Source: W0P28-013 sp963659365 (lineage in GTDB: Bacteria; Bacteroidota; Bacteroidia; Bacteroidales; Paludibacteraceae). From it: a stretch of 15,784 nt of DNA. The translations under genes were made by a program, and so were the position numbers. The notes under the pieces are model-generated. The model ran no database searches and was not told the DNA's origin. It saw nothing but the letters and a program-made list of their open reading frames with translations. Where the stretch lies: positions 1 to 15,784 of the forward strand of contig CAVKTI010000054.1 in the NCBI GenBank assembly GCA_963659365.1. The letters run 5' to 3'. Positions 6,376 through 12,881 of the stretch are shown in pieces. Numbering within the stretch: the first letter of the stretch is position 1; each line of letters opens with the position of its first letter.

Positions 6376-7740
6376 ATGAACATAGGAATACCCAAGGGAA
6401 CGCGCGATTTTTCGCCTGTTGAGATGGCAAAACGCAACTACATTTTCGATACGATTCGTGGCGTTTTTGCACGCTACGGATTTCAGCAAATCGAGACGCC
6501 TGCGCTCGAAAACCTATCGACGCTGATGGGAAAATATGGCGACGAGGGCGACAAATTGCTGTTCAAAGTGCTGAATTCGGGCGATTTTGCCGCCAAACTT
6601 ACCGATGAGGAACTGCTGGCACGCAACAGCCGCCAACTGACCAACCGAATCGCCGAAAAAGGGCTGCGCTACGACCTCACGGTGCCGTTTGCGCGCTATG
6701 TGGTGATGCACCGCGACGAGTTGCAATTCCCTTTCAAACGCTTTCAGATACAGCCCGTTTGGCGCGCAGACCGCCCACAAAAAGGGCGTTATCGCGAGTT
6801 CTACCAGTGCGATGCCGATGTGGTGGGCTGCAATTCGCTGCTCTGCGAAGCCGAACTCATCGAGATGATCGACGAGGCGTTCAAAGCGTTCAAAATTCCT
6901 GTGGCGATTAAACTGAACAACCGCAAAATTTTGGCGGGCATCGCCGAACTTATTGGTGCGGCCGACCAGATAACCGATATCACGGTGGCTATCGACAAGA
7001 TGGACAAAATCGGGCTCGACAATGTGAATGCCGAACTGCTTTCCAAAGGAATTTCGACCGATGCGGTGGCAAAGTTGCAGCCGATTTTGCTGCTCGAAGG
7101 CGACAACACTGCCAAACTTGCGCAACTGAAAACGATTTTGGCTGCCTCGGAAGTAGGGCAGAGGGGCATCGCCGAACTGGAAGAGGTGCTGGGCTATGTG
7201 CGTGCGGCCGAACTGACCAACCGTGTGGAACTCGACTTGACACTGGCGCGCGGTCTGAACTACTACACGGGTGCCATCGTCGAGGTGAAAGCCATTGGCG
7301 TGGAGATGGGCAGCATTTCGGGCGGCGGCCGCTACGACAATCTAACAGGCGTTTTTGGCCTGCCGAATGTGTCGGGCGTGGGCTTCTCGTTTGGTGCCGA
7401 CCGCATCTACGATGTGCTGAACCAACTCGACCTGTTCCCCAAAGCAACCGCCAACGGCGTGCAGTTGCTCTTTGCCGCTTTCGATGACAAAGGGTTGAAC
7501 TACTGCCTGCCGCTGTTGCGCCAAGTGCGCTGCGCTGGCATTGCTGCCGAACTCTATCCCGAACCCGCCAAAATGAAAAAGCAGATGGCCTACGCCAACG
7601 CCAAACAGATACCGTTTGTTGCCATCGTCGGCGACAACGAAATGGTCGCCAACAGCCTGATGCTCAAAGATATGAACAGTGGCGAACAACAACTCACAAC
7701 CATTGAGGAAGCAATCGAAAAAGTCTTGCGACTTTTTTAA
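6376..7740 (+). CDS. hisS: Histidine--tRNA ligase
   Basis: This class II aminoacyl-tRNA synthetase attaches histidine to tRNA-His in the cytoplasm, using ATP. All family signatures are present in its 454 residues. PKGTRDFSP lies at the N-terminus. Motif 1 is around GFQQIETPALE. Motif 2 is FKRFQIQPVWRADRPQKGRY, with Arg130. The histidine-specific stretch is LARGLNYYTG (290-299). Motif 3 comprises GGRYDNL (316-322) and FSFGADRI (337-344). The C-terminal part (about 365-454) is the anticodon-binding domain, with VQLLFAAFDD and the conserved PEPAKMKKQMAYANA. Residues about 65-95 carry an insertion (LNSGDFAAKLTDEELLARNS) that I associate with the Bacteroidota form. The ATG at 6376 lies behind its own promoter. 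The gene is clearly G+C-richer than the polysaccharide genes upstream. Confidence 0.97.
   Translation: MNIGIPKGTRDFSPVEMAKRNYIFDTIRGVFARYGFQQIETPALENLSTLMGKYGDEGDKLLFKVLNSGDFAAKLTDEELLARNSRQLTNRIAEKGLRYDLTVPFARYVVMHRDELQFPFKRFQIQPVWRADRPQKGRYREFYQCDADVVGCNSLLCEAELIEMIDEAFKAFKIPVAIKLNNRKILAGIAELIGAADQITDITVAIDKMDKIGLDNVNAELLSKGISTDAVAKLQPILLLEGDNTAKLAQLKTILAASEVGQRGIAELEEVLGYVRAAELTNRVELDLTLARGLNYYTGAIVEVKAIGVEMGSISGGGRYDNLTGVFGLPNVSGVGFSFGADRIYDVLNQLDLFPKATANGVQLLFAAFDDKGLNYCLPLLRQVRCAGIAAELYPEPAKMKKQMAYANAKQIPFVAIVGDNEMVANSLMLKDMNSGEQQLTTIEEAIEKVLRLF
7718..7738 (+). terminator. Hairpin at the hisS stop codon
   Basis: AAAAAGTC at 7718-7725 and GACTTTTT at 7730-7737 form a perfect 8-bp stem with a TTGC loop, ending in a T run that merges with the TAA stop (7738-7740). 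It lies within the last codons of hisS (EKVLRLF). The stem is A/T-rich and so only moderately stable, but the shape is that of an intrinsic terminator built into the end of the gene. Confidence 0.45.
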
Positions 7741-7830
7741 TTTCAAATTTCAGATTTCAAATTTCAAATTGTTAGTCGCAAGATATGAGTAGCAAGTCGC
7801 AAGACTTTGAATTTCAAATTTCAAATTGAT
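7741..7830. repeat. TTTCAAATT runs with a 10-bp direct repeat
   Basis: Two blocks of repeated TTTCAAATT (7741-7770 and 7808-7827) enclose the direct repeat AGTCGCAAGA at 7774-7783 and 7795-7804. GTCGCAAGAC at 7797-7806 is the exact reverse complement of GTCTTGCGAC at 7723-7732 in the hisS stop hairpin, so an alternative longer-range pairing is possible. No gene is present. Confidence 0.7.
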
Positions 7831-7959
7831 GGATTAACCCAATAACCAAATCTGCAAATAACCAAATAACCAAAAACGGACGCACGCGGTGCGTCCCTAC
7901 TTTCAACTTTATAAACTTTATAAACTTTCAGACTTTCTAACTTTCACACTCAAAAAAAT
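7831..7959 (+). repeat. Composite repeat leader, copy 1 (upstream of the DUF4954 gene)
   Basis: The order is a 29-bp block from GGATTAACC to CTGCAAAT (7831-7859), a short A-rich stretch, a perfect hairpin GGACGCAC (7878-7885) / GTGCGTCC (7889-7896) with loop GCG, then CTACTTT, several AACTTTATA-like repeats, and AACTTTCACACTCA (7939-7952) just before the ATG at 7960. The same modules in the same order precede the aminotransferase gene (11226-11327). TAACTTTC at 7938-7945 differs from the -7 consensus by its last base and could be a weak promoter with a very short leader. Confidence 0.8.
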
Positions 7960-9939
7960 ATGTATCGCAAACTAACTTCTGACGAAATTGCGCAGTTGCA
8001 GGCCAACCGCTGCACTGCCGACGATTGGAACAATATCGAGGTGGCAGAGGGCTTTTCGCCAGAACATATTGCCGAAATCGAGTTTTCGGGACAAATCCGT
8101 TTGGGGCGTTTCGAAAAGACATTTCTACTGGCGGGCGGACTTGCGGCGCACGCAGGACTGTGCAAGGCGCGGCTGCACAATGTGATTATCGACAACGATG
8201 TGTGTGTGCGCGAAATTCACAACTACATCGCCAACTACCACATCGGCGAAGGCACTTACATCGAAAATACCAATGTCATTGTGGTCGATGGCGAAACCTC
8301 GTTTGGCAACGGCGTGCGTGTGCCTGTGATGAACGAAGACGGCGGCCGCGAAATTCCGATTTTCGACGGATTGTCGGCGCATTTGGCCTACATTCTCACG
8401 CTCTATCGCTACAATCACGCCGTGATCGACAATCTGCAAAAACGCATCGACGCTTATGCCGAAACGCAAAAATCGACCATGGGCGAAATCGGTCGCAATG
8501 TGCGCATTGTGAATTGCGGAATGCTGAAAAATGTGCGTATCGGCGATTATGCCCAGATTGGCGGCGCATCGAAACTGAAAAACGGCAGCATCAACAGCAA
8601 TATCGAAGCCCCTGTAAAAATCGGTTCGAGCGTGAAATGCAAAGATTTTATCATCTCGTCGGGTGCATCGATTATGGATTCTACGCTGGTTTCGCGTTGT
8701 TTTGTGGGGCAAGGCTGCATCATGGACAAGCACTATTCGGCGCTCGATTCGCTCTTTTTTGCGAATTGCCAAGGTATGCACGGCGAGGCGACCGCCATTT
8801 TTGCTGGCCCTTACACCGTGTCGCACCACAAATCGAGCCTGCTCATTGCGGGTATGTTCTCGTTTCTGAACGCAGGCAGCGGCTCGAACCAGAGCAACCA
8901 CATGTACAAACTTGGGCCCATACATCAAGGTGTGGCCGAGCGCGGCTCCAAAACCACCAGCGACTCGTATCTGCTTTGGCCTGCGCGCATTGGCGCATTC
9001 ACGCTGGTGATGGGACGCCACACAAAACACTGCGACACATCGGATTTGCCATTCTCGTATCTGATCGAAAATGCCACCGAAAGTTACCTTGTGCCAGCCG
9101 TAAATCTGCGCAGTGTCGGCACAGTGCGCGATGCACAAAAGTGGCCCAAACGCGACGAACGCAAGGACAGCCGCAAGATTGATCAAATCAATTTCAACCT
9201 GCTGAGTCCCTACACGATACAAAAAATGATAGCGGGCGTAGAGGTGCTCGAGCGGCTGCAACGCATTTCGGGCGAAAACACCGAAGAATACGCCTATCAA
9301 AATTGCAAAATTCGCAATTCGTCGCTGCGTAACGGCCTCAAACTCTACAAAATTGCCATCACCAAATTTTTGGGCAACTCGCTCATCAGCCGTTTGGGCG
9401 ACACCAACTACCGTACGATGGCGCAGGTACGCGAGCGGTTGCGCCCAACAGCACCGTCGGGCTTGTGCGACTGGAGCGACCTGTCGGGGCTGATTGTGCC
9501 GCACGACGAAGTGGCGCGCCTCTTGGACGACATTGCCGCCGACCGCCTGTCGCTCGACGACATTCAGCAGCGGTTCGAGCAACTGCACGCCAACTACTAC
9601 GACTACGAATGGACTTGGGCTTACGACAAACTGCTGAAATACTGGCAAAAACCGATAGAAAAAGTTACCGTCAGCGACCTTATTGCGCTGATCGAAGCGT
9701 GGAAAGAGGCCGTCGTTTCGCTCGACAAAATGTTGTATAACGATGCCAAAAAAGAGTTCAACCTCAATGCCAAAACGGGCTTCGGCATCGATGGCGACGA
9801 GCAGCAAAAAACCGCCGATTTCGAGTCGGTGCGCGGCCGCTTCGAGAGCAACCCATTTGTGTGCGAAGTGCTGAATCACATCGAACGAAAATCGAAATTG
9901 GGCGACGAAATGGTGAGCCGCCTGCAAAAAATTGCGTAA
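7960..9939 (+). CDS. DUF4954 family protein with a left-handed beta-helix
   Basis: This 659-residue protein matches the DUF4954 family, conserved in Bacteroidota and of unproven function. Residues about 60-400 read as irregular hexapeptide repeats (ARLHNVIIDNDV, NYHIGEGTYIENTNVIVV, GEIGRNVRIVNCGMLKNVRI, APVKIGSSVKCKDFIISSGA, SRCFVGQGCIMDK), the pattern of a left-handed parallel beta-helix as in sugar acyltransferases and nucleotidyltransferases. Conserved-looking polar segments follow (YTVSHHKSSLLIAGMFSF, GSGSNQSNHMYKLGPIHQG, MGRHTKHCDTSDLPFSYL). The last third (about 420-659) is mostly helical and charged. No signal peptide or membrane segment is visible, so it is likely cytoplasmic. It stands alone between hisS and recF, with its own repeat-built leader. 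A sugar-related enzymatic or scaffold role is only a guess from the fold. Confidence 0.85.
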   Translation: MYRKLTSDEIAQLQANRCTADDWNNIEVAEGFSPEHIAEIEFSGQIRLGRFEKTFLLAGGLAAHAGLCKARLHNVIIDNDVCVREIHNYIANYHIGEGTYIENTNVIVVDGETSFGNGVRVPVMNEDGGREIPIFDGLSAHLAYILTLYRYNHAVIDNLQKRIDAYAETQKSTMGEIGRNVRIVNCGMLKNVRIGDYAQIGGASKLKNGSINSNIEAPVKIGSSVKCKDFIISSGASIMDSTLVSRCFVGQGCIMDKHYSALDSLFFANCQGMHGEATAIFAGPYTVSHHKSSLLIAGMFSFLNAGSGSNQSNHMYKLGPIHQGVAERGSKTTSDSYLLWPARIGAFTLVMGRHTKHCDTSDLPFSYLIENATESYLVPAVNLRSVGTVRDAQKWPKRDERKDSRKIDQINFNLLSPYTIQKMIAGVEVLERLQRISGENTEEYAYQNCKIRNSSLRNGLKLYKIAITKFLGNSLISRLGDTNYRTMAQVRERLRPTAPSGLCDWSDLSGLIVPHDEVARLLDDIAADRLSLDDIQQRFEQLHANYYDYEWTWAYDKLLKYWQKPIEKVTVSDLIALIEAWKEAVVSLDKMLYNDAKKEFNLNAKTGFGIDGDEQQKTADFESVRGRFESNPFVCEVLNHIERKSKLGDEMVSRLQKIA

Positions 9940-9944
9940 ATTTG
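9937..9944 (+). promoter_or_regulatory. Candidate recF promoter -7 element
   Basis: TAAATTTG matches TAnnTTTG exactly and overlaps the TAA stop of the preceding gene. No TTTG is seen at the expected -33 position (only GGTG near 9912-9915), so support is partial. It would start transcription about 70 nt before the TTG start of recF. Confidence 0.35.
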
Positions 9945-10022
9945 TAAATTGCTGATAATCAGTTGCGAAGATAGTGTATAAAAATGTTTTGATATGCCAT
10001 TCGCAGAATAAAAACAGACACT

Positions 10023-11126
10023 TTGTATCTCAAACGGATTTCCATATTGAACTACCGCAACATCGCCGAGTGCGAGTTGGAATTTTCGCCAAAAATCAAC
10101 TGTTTTTTGGGGCGAAACGGTATGGGCAAAACCAACCTTTTGGATGCGGTTTACTACCTTTCGTTTTGCAAAAGTCATCTCAATCCGATTGATTCTCAAG
10201 TGATTAAGCACGATGCCGACTTTTTTATGCTTCAAGGTACATTCGAGCGGTGCGATGCCGACGAGGTGGTGTCGTGTGCGGTGAAACGCCGCGCCAAAAA
10301 GCGTTTCAAACGCAATCAAAAGGAGTACGAGCGGCTGTCGGACCACATCGGTTTTGTGCCTGTGGTGCTGGTTTCGCCGTCGGATGCCGACTTGGTGAGC
10401 GAGGGGAGCGACTGTCGCCGCCGCTTTCTGGATACGGTCATTGCGCAGTACGACAAGCCTTACCTCGATGCGCTGATACGCTACAACGCCGCCCTGCAAA
10501 ATCGCAATGCGCTGCTCAAAAACGACTCCGCCGCCGACGAAACCATGTTCGACATCTACGAGTCGCAAATGGCCGCCGAAGCCGCCTACATTTACGAAAA
10601 ACGCGCCGCCTTTGTGGCTGATTTTGTGCCGATTTTTCAACAATTCTACGGCCGAATAGCCGCCGATGGCGAGCAGGTTGGCATCGCTTTCGAGGCACAC
10701 GCGCAACAGGGCGACCTGCAACCGCAACTGCGTGCCGTGCGCGACCGCGACCGCCTTTTGGGCTACACATCGCGCGGCGCACACAGGGACGATTTGACGC
10801 TCACGCTCGGCGACTACCCGATGAAACGCACAGGCTCGCAAGGGCAAGTCAAAACCTTCACCGTGGCACTCAAATTGGCGCAATACCTATTTCTGAAGCA
10901 GATTTGCGGTGTGAAACCGCTGTTGTTGCTCGACGATATTTTTGATAAACTCGACTCCGACCGCGTAACACGCATTGTGCAAATCGTTGGCAGCGACGAC
11001 TTCGGGCAGATTTTCATCACCGACACCAACAGCAGCCATTTAGACGAGATATTGGCACAAATCGGCGGCGAACAACGCCTGTTTAATGTCGTTGATGGAG
11101 CAGTCGCAAAACAAATGAGGAGTTAG
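10023..11126 (+). CDS. recF: DNA replication and repair protein RecF
   Basis: RecF is an SMC-like ATPase that, with RecO and RecR, loads RecA at single-strand gaps. The 367 residues show the N-terminus YLKRISILNYRN, Walker A GRNGMGKT (30-37), the ABC signature region TGSQGQVKTFTVALKLAQ (from 270) and Walker B LLLLDDIFDKLD with Asp304-Asp305. Length and motif order are normal for the family. The start is TTG at 10023: the only in-frame codons between the upstream stop (9990-9992) and that TTG are not usual starts, and the TTG places the protein exactly where RecF proteins begin, so a rare start is well supported. The last codons (AGG AGT TAG) fall in a 14-bp tandem repeat, so the repeat supplies the stop. 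It is not next to dnaA or dnaN in this window. Confidence 0.95.
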   Translation: MYLKRISILNYRNIAECELEFSPKINCFLGRNGMGKTNLLDAVYYLSFCKSHLNPIDSQVIKHDADFFMLQGTFERCDADEVVSCAVKRRAKKRFKRNQKEYERLSDHIGFVPVVLVSPSDADLVSEGSDCRRRFLDTVIAQYDKPYLDALIRYNAALQNRNALLKNDSAADETMFDIYESQMAAEAAYIYEKRAAFVADFVPIFQQFYGRIAADGEQVGIAFEAHAQQGDLQPQLRAVRDRDRLLGYTSRGAHRDDLTLTLGDYPMKRTGSQGQVKTFTVALKLAQYLFLKQICGVKPLLLLDDIFDKLDSDRVTRIVQIVGSDDFGQIFITDTNSSHLDEILAQIGGEQRLFNVVDGAVAKQMRS

Positions 11127-11176
11127 GAATTAGGAGTTAGGAATTTTTAGTTAGAAGTGAGAAGTTAGAAGTGAGC
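11118..11176. repeat. Two 14-bp tandem duplications after recF
   Basis: AGGAGTTAGGAATT occurs twice in tandem (11118-11131 and 11132-11145), and AGTTAGAAGTGAG, again with a 14-bp period, occurs twice (11149-11162 and 11163-11176). The first unit contains the recF stop codon. The motif GAGAAGTTAGA recurs at 12552-12562 after the aminotransferase gene. The rest of the spacer to 11225 holds TTTCAGATTTCAAATT runs and nothing gene-like. Confidence 0.85.
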
Positions 11177-11225
11177 AGTGATGCGGCAGAACCGCAATGA
11201 CAAAATTTCAGATTTCAAATTAAAT

Positions 11226-11327
11226 GGATTAACCGAATAACCAAATCTGCAAATCAACAAAAAAGGACGTGGCGTGCCGCGTCCCTACTTTACAAACTTT
11301 ATAGACTTTATAAACTTTCACACTCAC
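11226..11327 (+). repeat. Composite repeat leader, copy 2 (upstream of the aminotransferase gene)
   Basis: The block from GGATTAACC to CTGCAAAT (11226-11254) differs from 7831-7859 by one base. It is followed by an A-rich stretch and a hairpin with GGACG (11265-11269) and CGTCC (11280-11284) as outer stem and GG/CC inside. Then come CTACTTT, AACTTTATA-like repeats and AACTTTCACACTCA (11313-11326), one base before the ATG. The hairpin differs in sequence from copy 1 at stem positions 6-8, yet both sides changed together (with one T/G wobble), so pairing is kept. Confidence 0.8.
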
Positions 11328-12521
11328 ATGGAACTTTCATTACGGTTGAAAAATATGGCGGAGTCCGAAACGCTGGCAATGTCGCAGCGAAGCCGTGAAT
11401 TGCAGGCGCAGGGCATCGATGTGATCAATTTGAGCGTCGGCGAGCCCGATTTTTTCACGCCCGACCACATCAAAGCGGCGGCCAAGGCGGCCATCGACGA
11501 CAATTTTTCGTTCTATTCGCCCGTTTCTGGCTATCTGTCGCTGCGCCAAGCCATCTGCGCCAAACTGAAACGCGAAAACAATCTCGATTTCGACCCTGCG
11601 CAAATTGTCTGCTCCAATGGCGCAAAACAGGCTGTGTGCAATGTGCTGATGTCGATTATCGGCCCCGACGACGAGGTGATTGTGCCCGCGCCCTATTGGG
11701 TGAGTTATGTCGAGATGGTGAAAATGGCCGAAGGCACGCCCATGGTGGTGCATACGACTATGGAAAATGGTTTCAAACTCACGCCAGAGCAACTCGAAAG
11801 TGCCATCACGCCGCACACAAAAGCACTGATACTCTGTTCGCCATCGAACCCAACGGGCAGCGTTTACACGCACGACGAACTCGCGGCTTTGGCGGCCGTG
11901 CTTGCCAACTGCCCGAACATCATCACCATATCCGACGAGATTTACGAACACATCAACTACATCGGCAGGCACGAATCCATCGCACAATTCGAGGCGGTGC
12001 GCGATCGTGTGGCGGTGGTCAATGGCGTGTCGAAAGCCTACGCCATGACGGGCTGGCGACTTGGTTGGGTGGCTGCGCCGCTCTGGCTGGCCAAAGCCTG
12101 CGCCAAACTGCAAGGACAATACACCTCGGGCGCAAGCAGCATAGCGCAAAAAGCCGCCGAAGCCGCCTACAATGGCAGTCAGCAGTGCGTGGCCGATATG
12201 CGCGACGCTTTCCGTCGTCGCCGCGATTTGGTGCTGTCGCTCGTCGCCGAAATTCCTGAATTCCGCCTCAACAAGCCGATGGGCGCGTTCTATGTTTTCC
12301 CCGAATGCAAGGCGTTTTTCGGAAAAACGACCGCCGATGGACGCAAAATCGAAACCGCCACCGACTTGGCCATGTATCTGCTCGACGAGGCGCATGTGGC
12401 GTGCGTGAGCGGCGCAGCGTTTGGCGCACCCGATTTCCTGCGCTTCTCCTACGCCACCAGCGATACCAAACTGACCGAAGCCTTTGCCCGCATCAAACAA
12501 GCACTGGCAAAATTAGTGTGA
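11328..12521 (+). CDS. Aspartate aminotransferase-like enzyme (class I, PLP-dependent)
   Basis: This 397-residue fold-type I aminotransferase fits the AspC/AAT subgroup Ib that moves an amino group between aspartate and 2-oxoglutarate in the cytoplasm. Visible signatures are INLSVGEPDFFTP at the N-terminus, FYSPVSGYLSLRQAI, SNGAKQAV (cofactor phosphate region), APYWVSYVEM, SPSNPTGSVY (with the conserved Asn), ISDEIYEHINY (Asp and Tyr near the cofactor ring), and GVSKAYAMTGWRLGW with the Schiff-base lysine Lys236. FLRFSYA supplies the carboxylate-binding Arg372. The ATG at 11328 is chosen because MELSLRLKNMAESETLAM is the usual family start; an in-frame upstream codon would translate the repeat leader. 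It converges on glgB. A broader specificity, such as for prephenate or aromatic substrates, cannot be excluded. Confidence 0.92.
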   Translation: MELSLRLKNMAESETLAMSQRSRELQAQGIDVINLSVGEPDFFTPDHIKAAAKAAIDDNFSFYSPVSGYLSLRQAICAKLKRENNLDFDPAQIVCSNGAKQAVCNVLMSIIGPDDEVIVPAPYWVSYVEMVKMAEGTPMVVHTTMENGFKLTPEQLESAITPHTKALILCSPSNPTGSVYTHDELAALAAVLANCPNIITISDEIYEHINYIGRHESIAQFEAVRDRVAVVNGVSKAYAMTGWRLGWVAAPLWLAKACAKLQGQYTSGASSIAQKAAEAAYNGSQQCVADMRDAFRRRRDLVLSLVAEIPEFRLNKPMGAFYVFPECKAFFGKTTADGRKIETATDLAMYLLDEAHVACVSGAAFGAPDFLRFSYATSDTKLTEAFARIKQALAKLV

Positions 12522-12609
12522 AAGCCTCCGAAAAGGTTATAGGTTATAGGTGAGAAGTTAGAGTTTATAGGAAATAAACAAAGACAAAGACTAAGACCAA
12601 GACCAAAAG

Positions 12610-12643
12610 CTTTTCCCCCTTCGGGGGAAACGGGAAAGGGGGC
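12610..12643 (+). repeat. C5/G5 hairpin block, copy 1
   Basis: TTTCCCCC at 12612-12619 pairs with GGGGGAAA at 12623-12630 around TTC, and is followed by CGGGAAAGGGGGC. The same block, with one extra loop base, occurs on the opposite strand at 14976-15010, so inverted copies bracket glgB. The stem followed by further G/A runs could act as a terminator for the aminotransferase transcript, though it lacks a T tract. Confidence 0.8.
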
Positions 12644-12711
12644 GATGGCCAAGACGATGACTTTTGCGCAATCTGAAACCTGAAACACTGAAACAGTGCG
12701 TAGCGCGAGAA

Positions 12712-12826
12712 TTTTTGCGATTAGCGAGCGCAGAGTCAAACTTGTTTGAACTATGCCGAGCGTAGCAAAAATCTTGCGTAGCAAAAACATAGAAACATAG
12801 AAACTATACGAAACCGCGCGAAGCGC
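12712..12826. repeat. Imperfect long hairpin and ACATAGAAAC block
   Basis: TTTTTGC (12712-12718) and GCAAAAA (12765-12771) are the base of an imperfect stem whose apex is CAAAC (12737-12741) / GTTTG (12744-12748). After it come CAAAAACATAGAAAC (12782-12796) and GCGCGAAGCGC (12816-12826), both of which recur in reverse orientation at 15725-15751. The mosaic of paired GC-rich blocks looks like a dispersed non-coding intergenic repeat. Confidence 0.6.
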
Positions 12827-12858
12827 AATTTGAAATTTGAAATTTGTAATTCTGAAAT

Positions 12859-12880
12859 TTGCTGCGCTACTGCGCAGCAA
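12859..12880 (-). terminator. Hairpin directly after the glgB stop
   Basis: TTGCTGCGC (12859-12867) and GCGCAGCAA (12872-12880) form a perfect 9-bp stem with a four-base loop, one base after the glgB TGA on the minus strand. Only a short T run follows, so termination may be imperfect; being a hairpin it could also serve the opposing transcript. Confidence 0.5.
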
Positions 12881-12881
12881 T

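Larger units (their letters stand above)
12522..12858. other. Convergent spacer made of repeats, no gene
   Basis: Between the ends of the aminotransferase gene (plus) and glgB (minus) lie GGTTATA duplications (12533-12549), a hexamer run NAAGAC in four copies (12580-12603), the C5/G5 hairpin block (12610-12643), an imperfect long hairpin (12712-12771), the CAAAAACATAGAAAC block (12782-12826) and TTTGAAATTTG runs up to 12858. Both flanking genes end here, so the hairpins could help stop transcription from either side. No open frame looks coding. Confidence 0.7.

Noticed and set aside
8125..9927. Long open frame antisense to the DUF4954 gene (about 600 codons)
   Set aside because: It lies wholly opposite a convincing gene and is best explained by codon bias of the real gene leaving the antisense frame free of stops. 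Its translation shows no recognisable domain.
11274..11327. 18-residue N-terminal extension of the aminotransferase
   Set aside because: It would be translated from the repeat leader (hairpin and AACTTT repeats), and the family normally begins at the ATG at 11328.
11340..12500. Long minus-strand open frame antisense to the aminotransferase gene
   Set aside because: It is the antisense shadow of a complete aminotransferase with Lys236 and all PLP motifs; no independent start signals are seen.
12697..12830. tRNA or small structured RNA gene in the convergent spacer
   Set aside because: The inverted pairs do not form a cloverleaf and there is no CCA end or T-loop consensus; recurrence of the blocks elsewhere points to a dispersed repeat.
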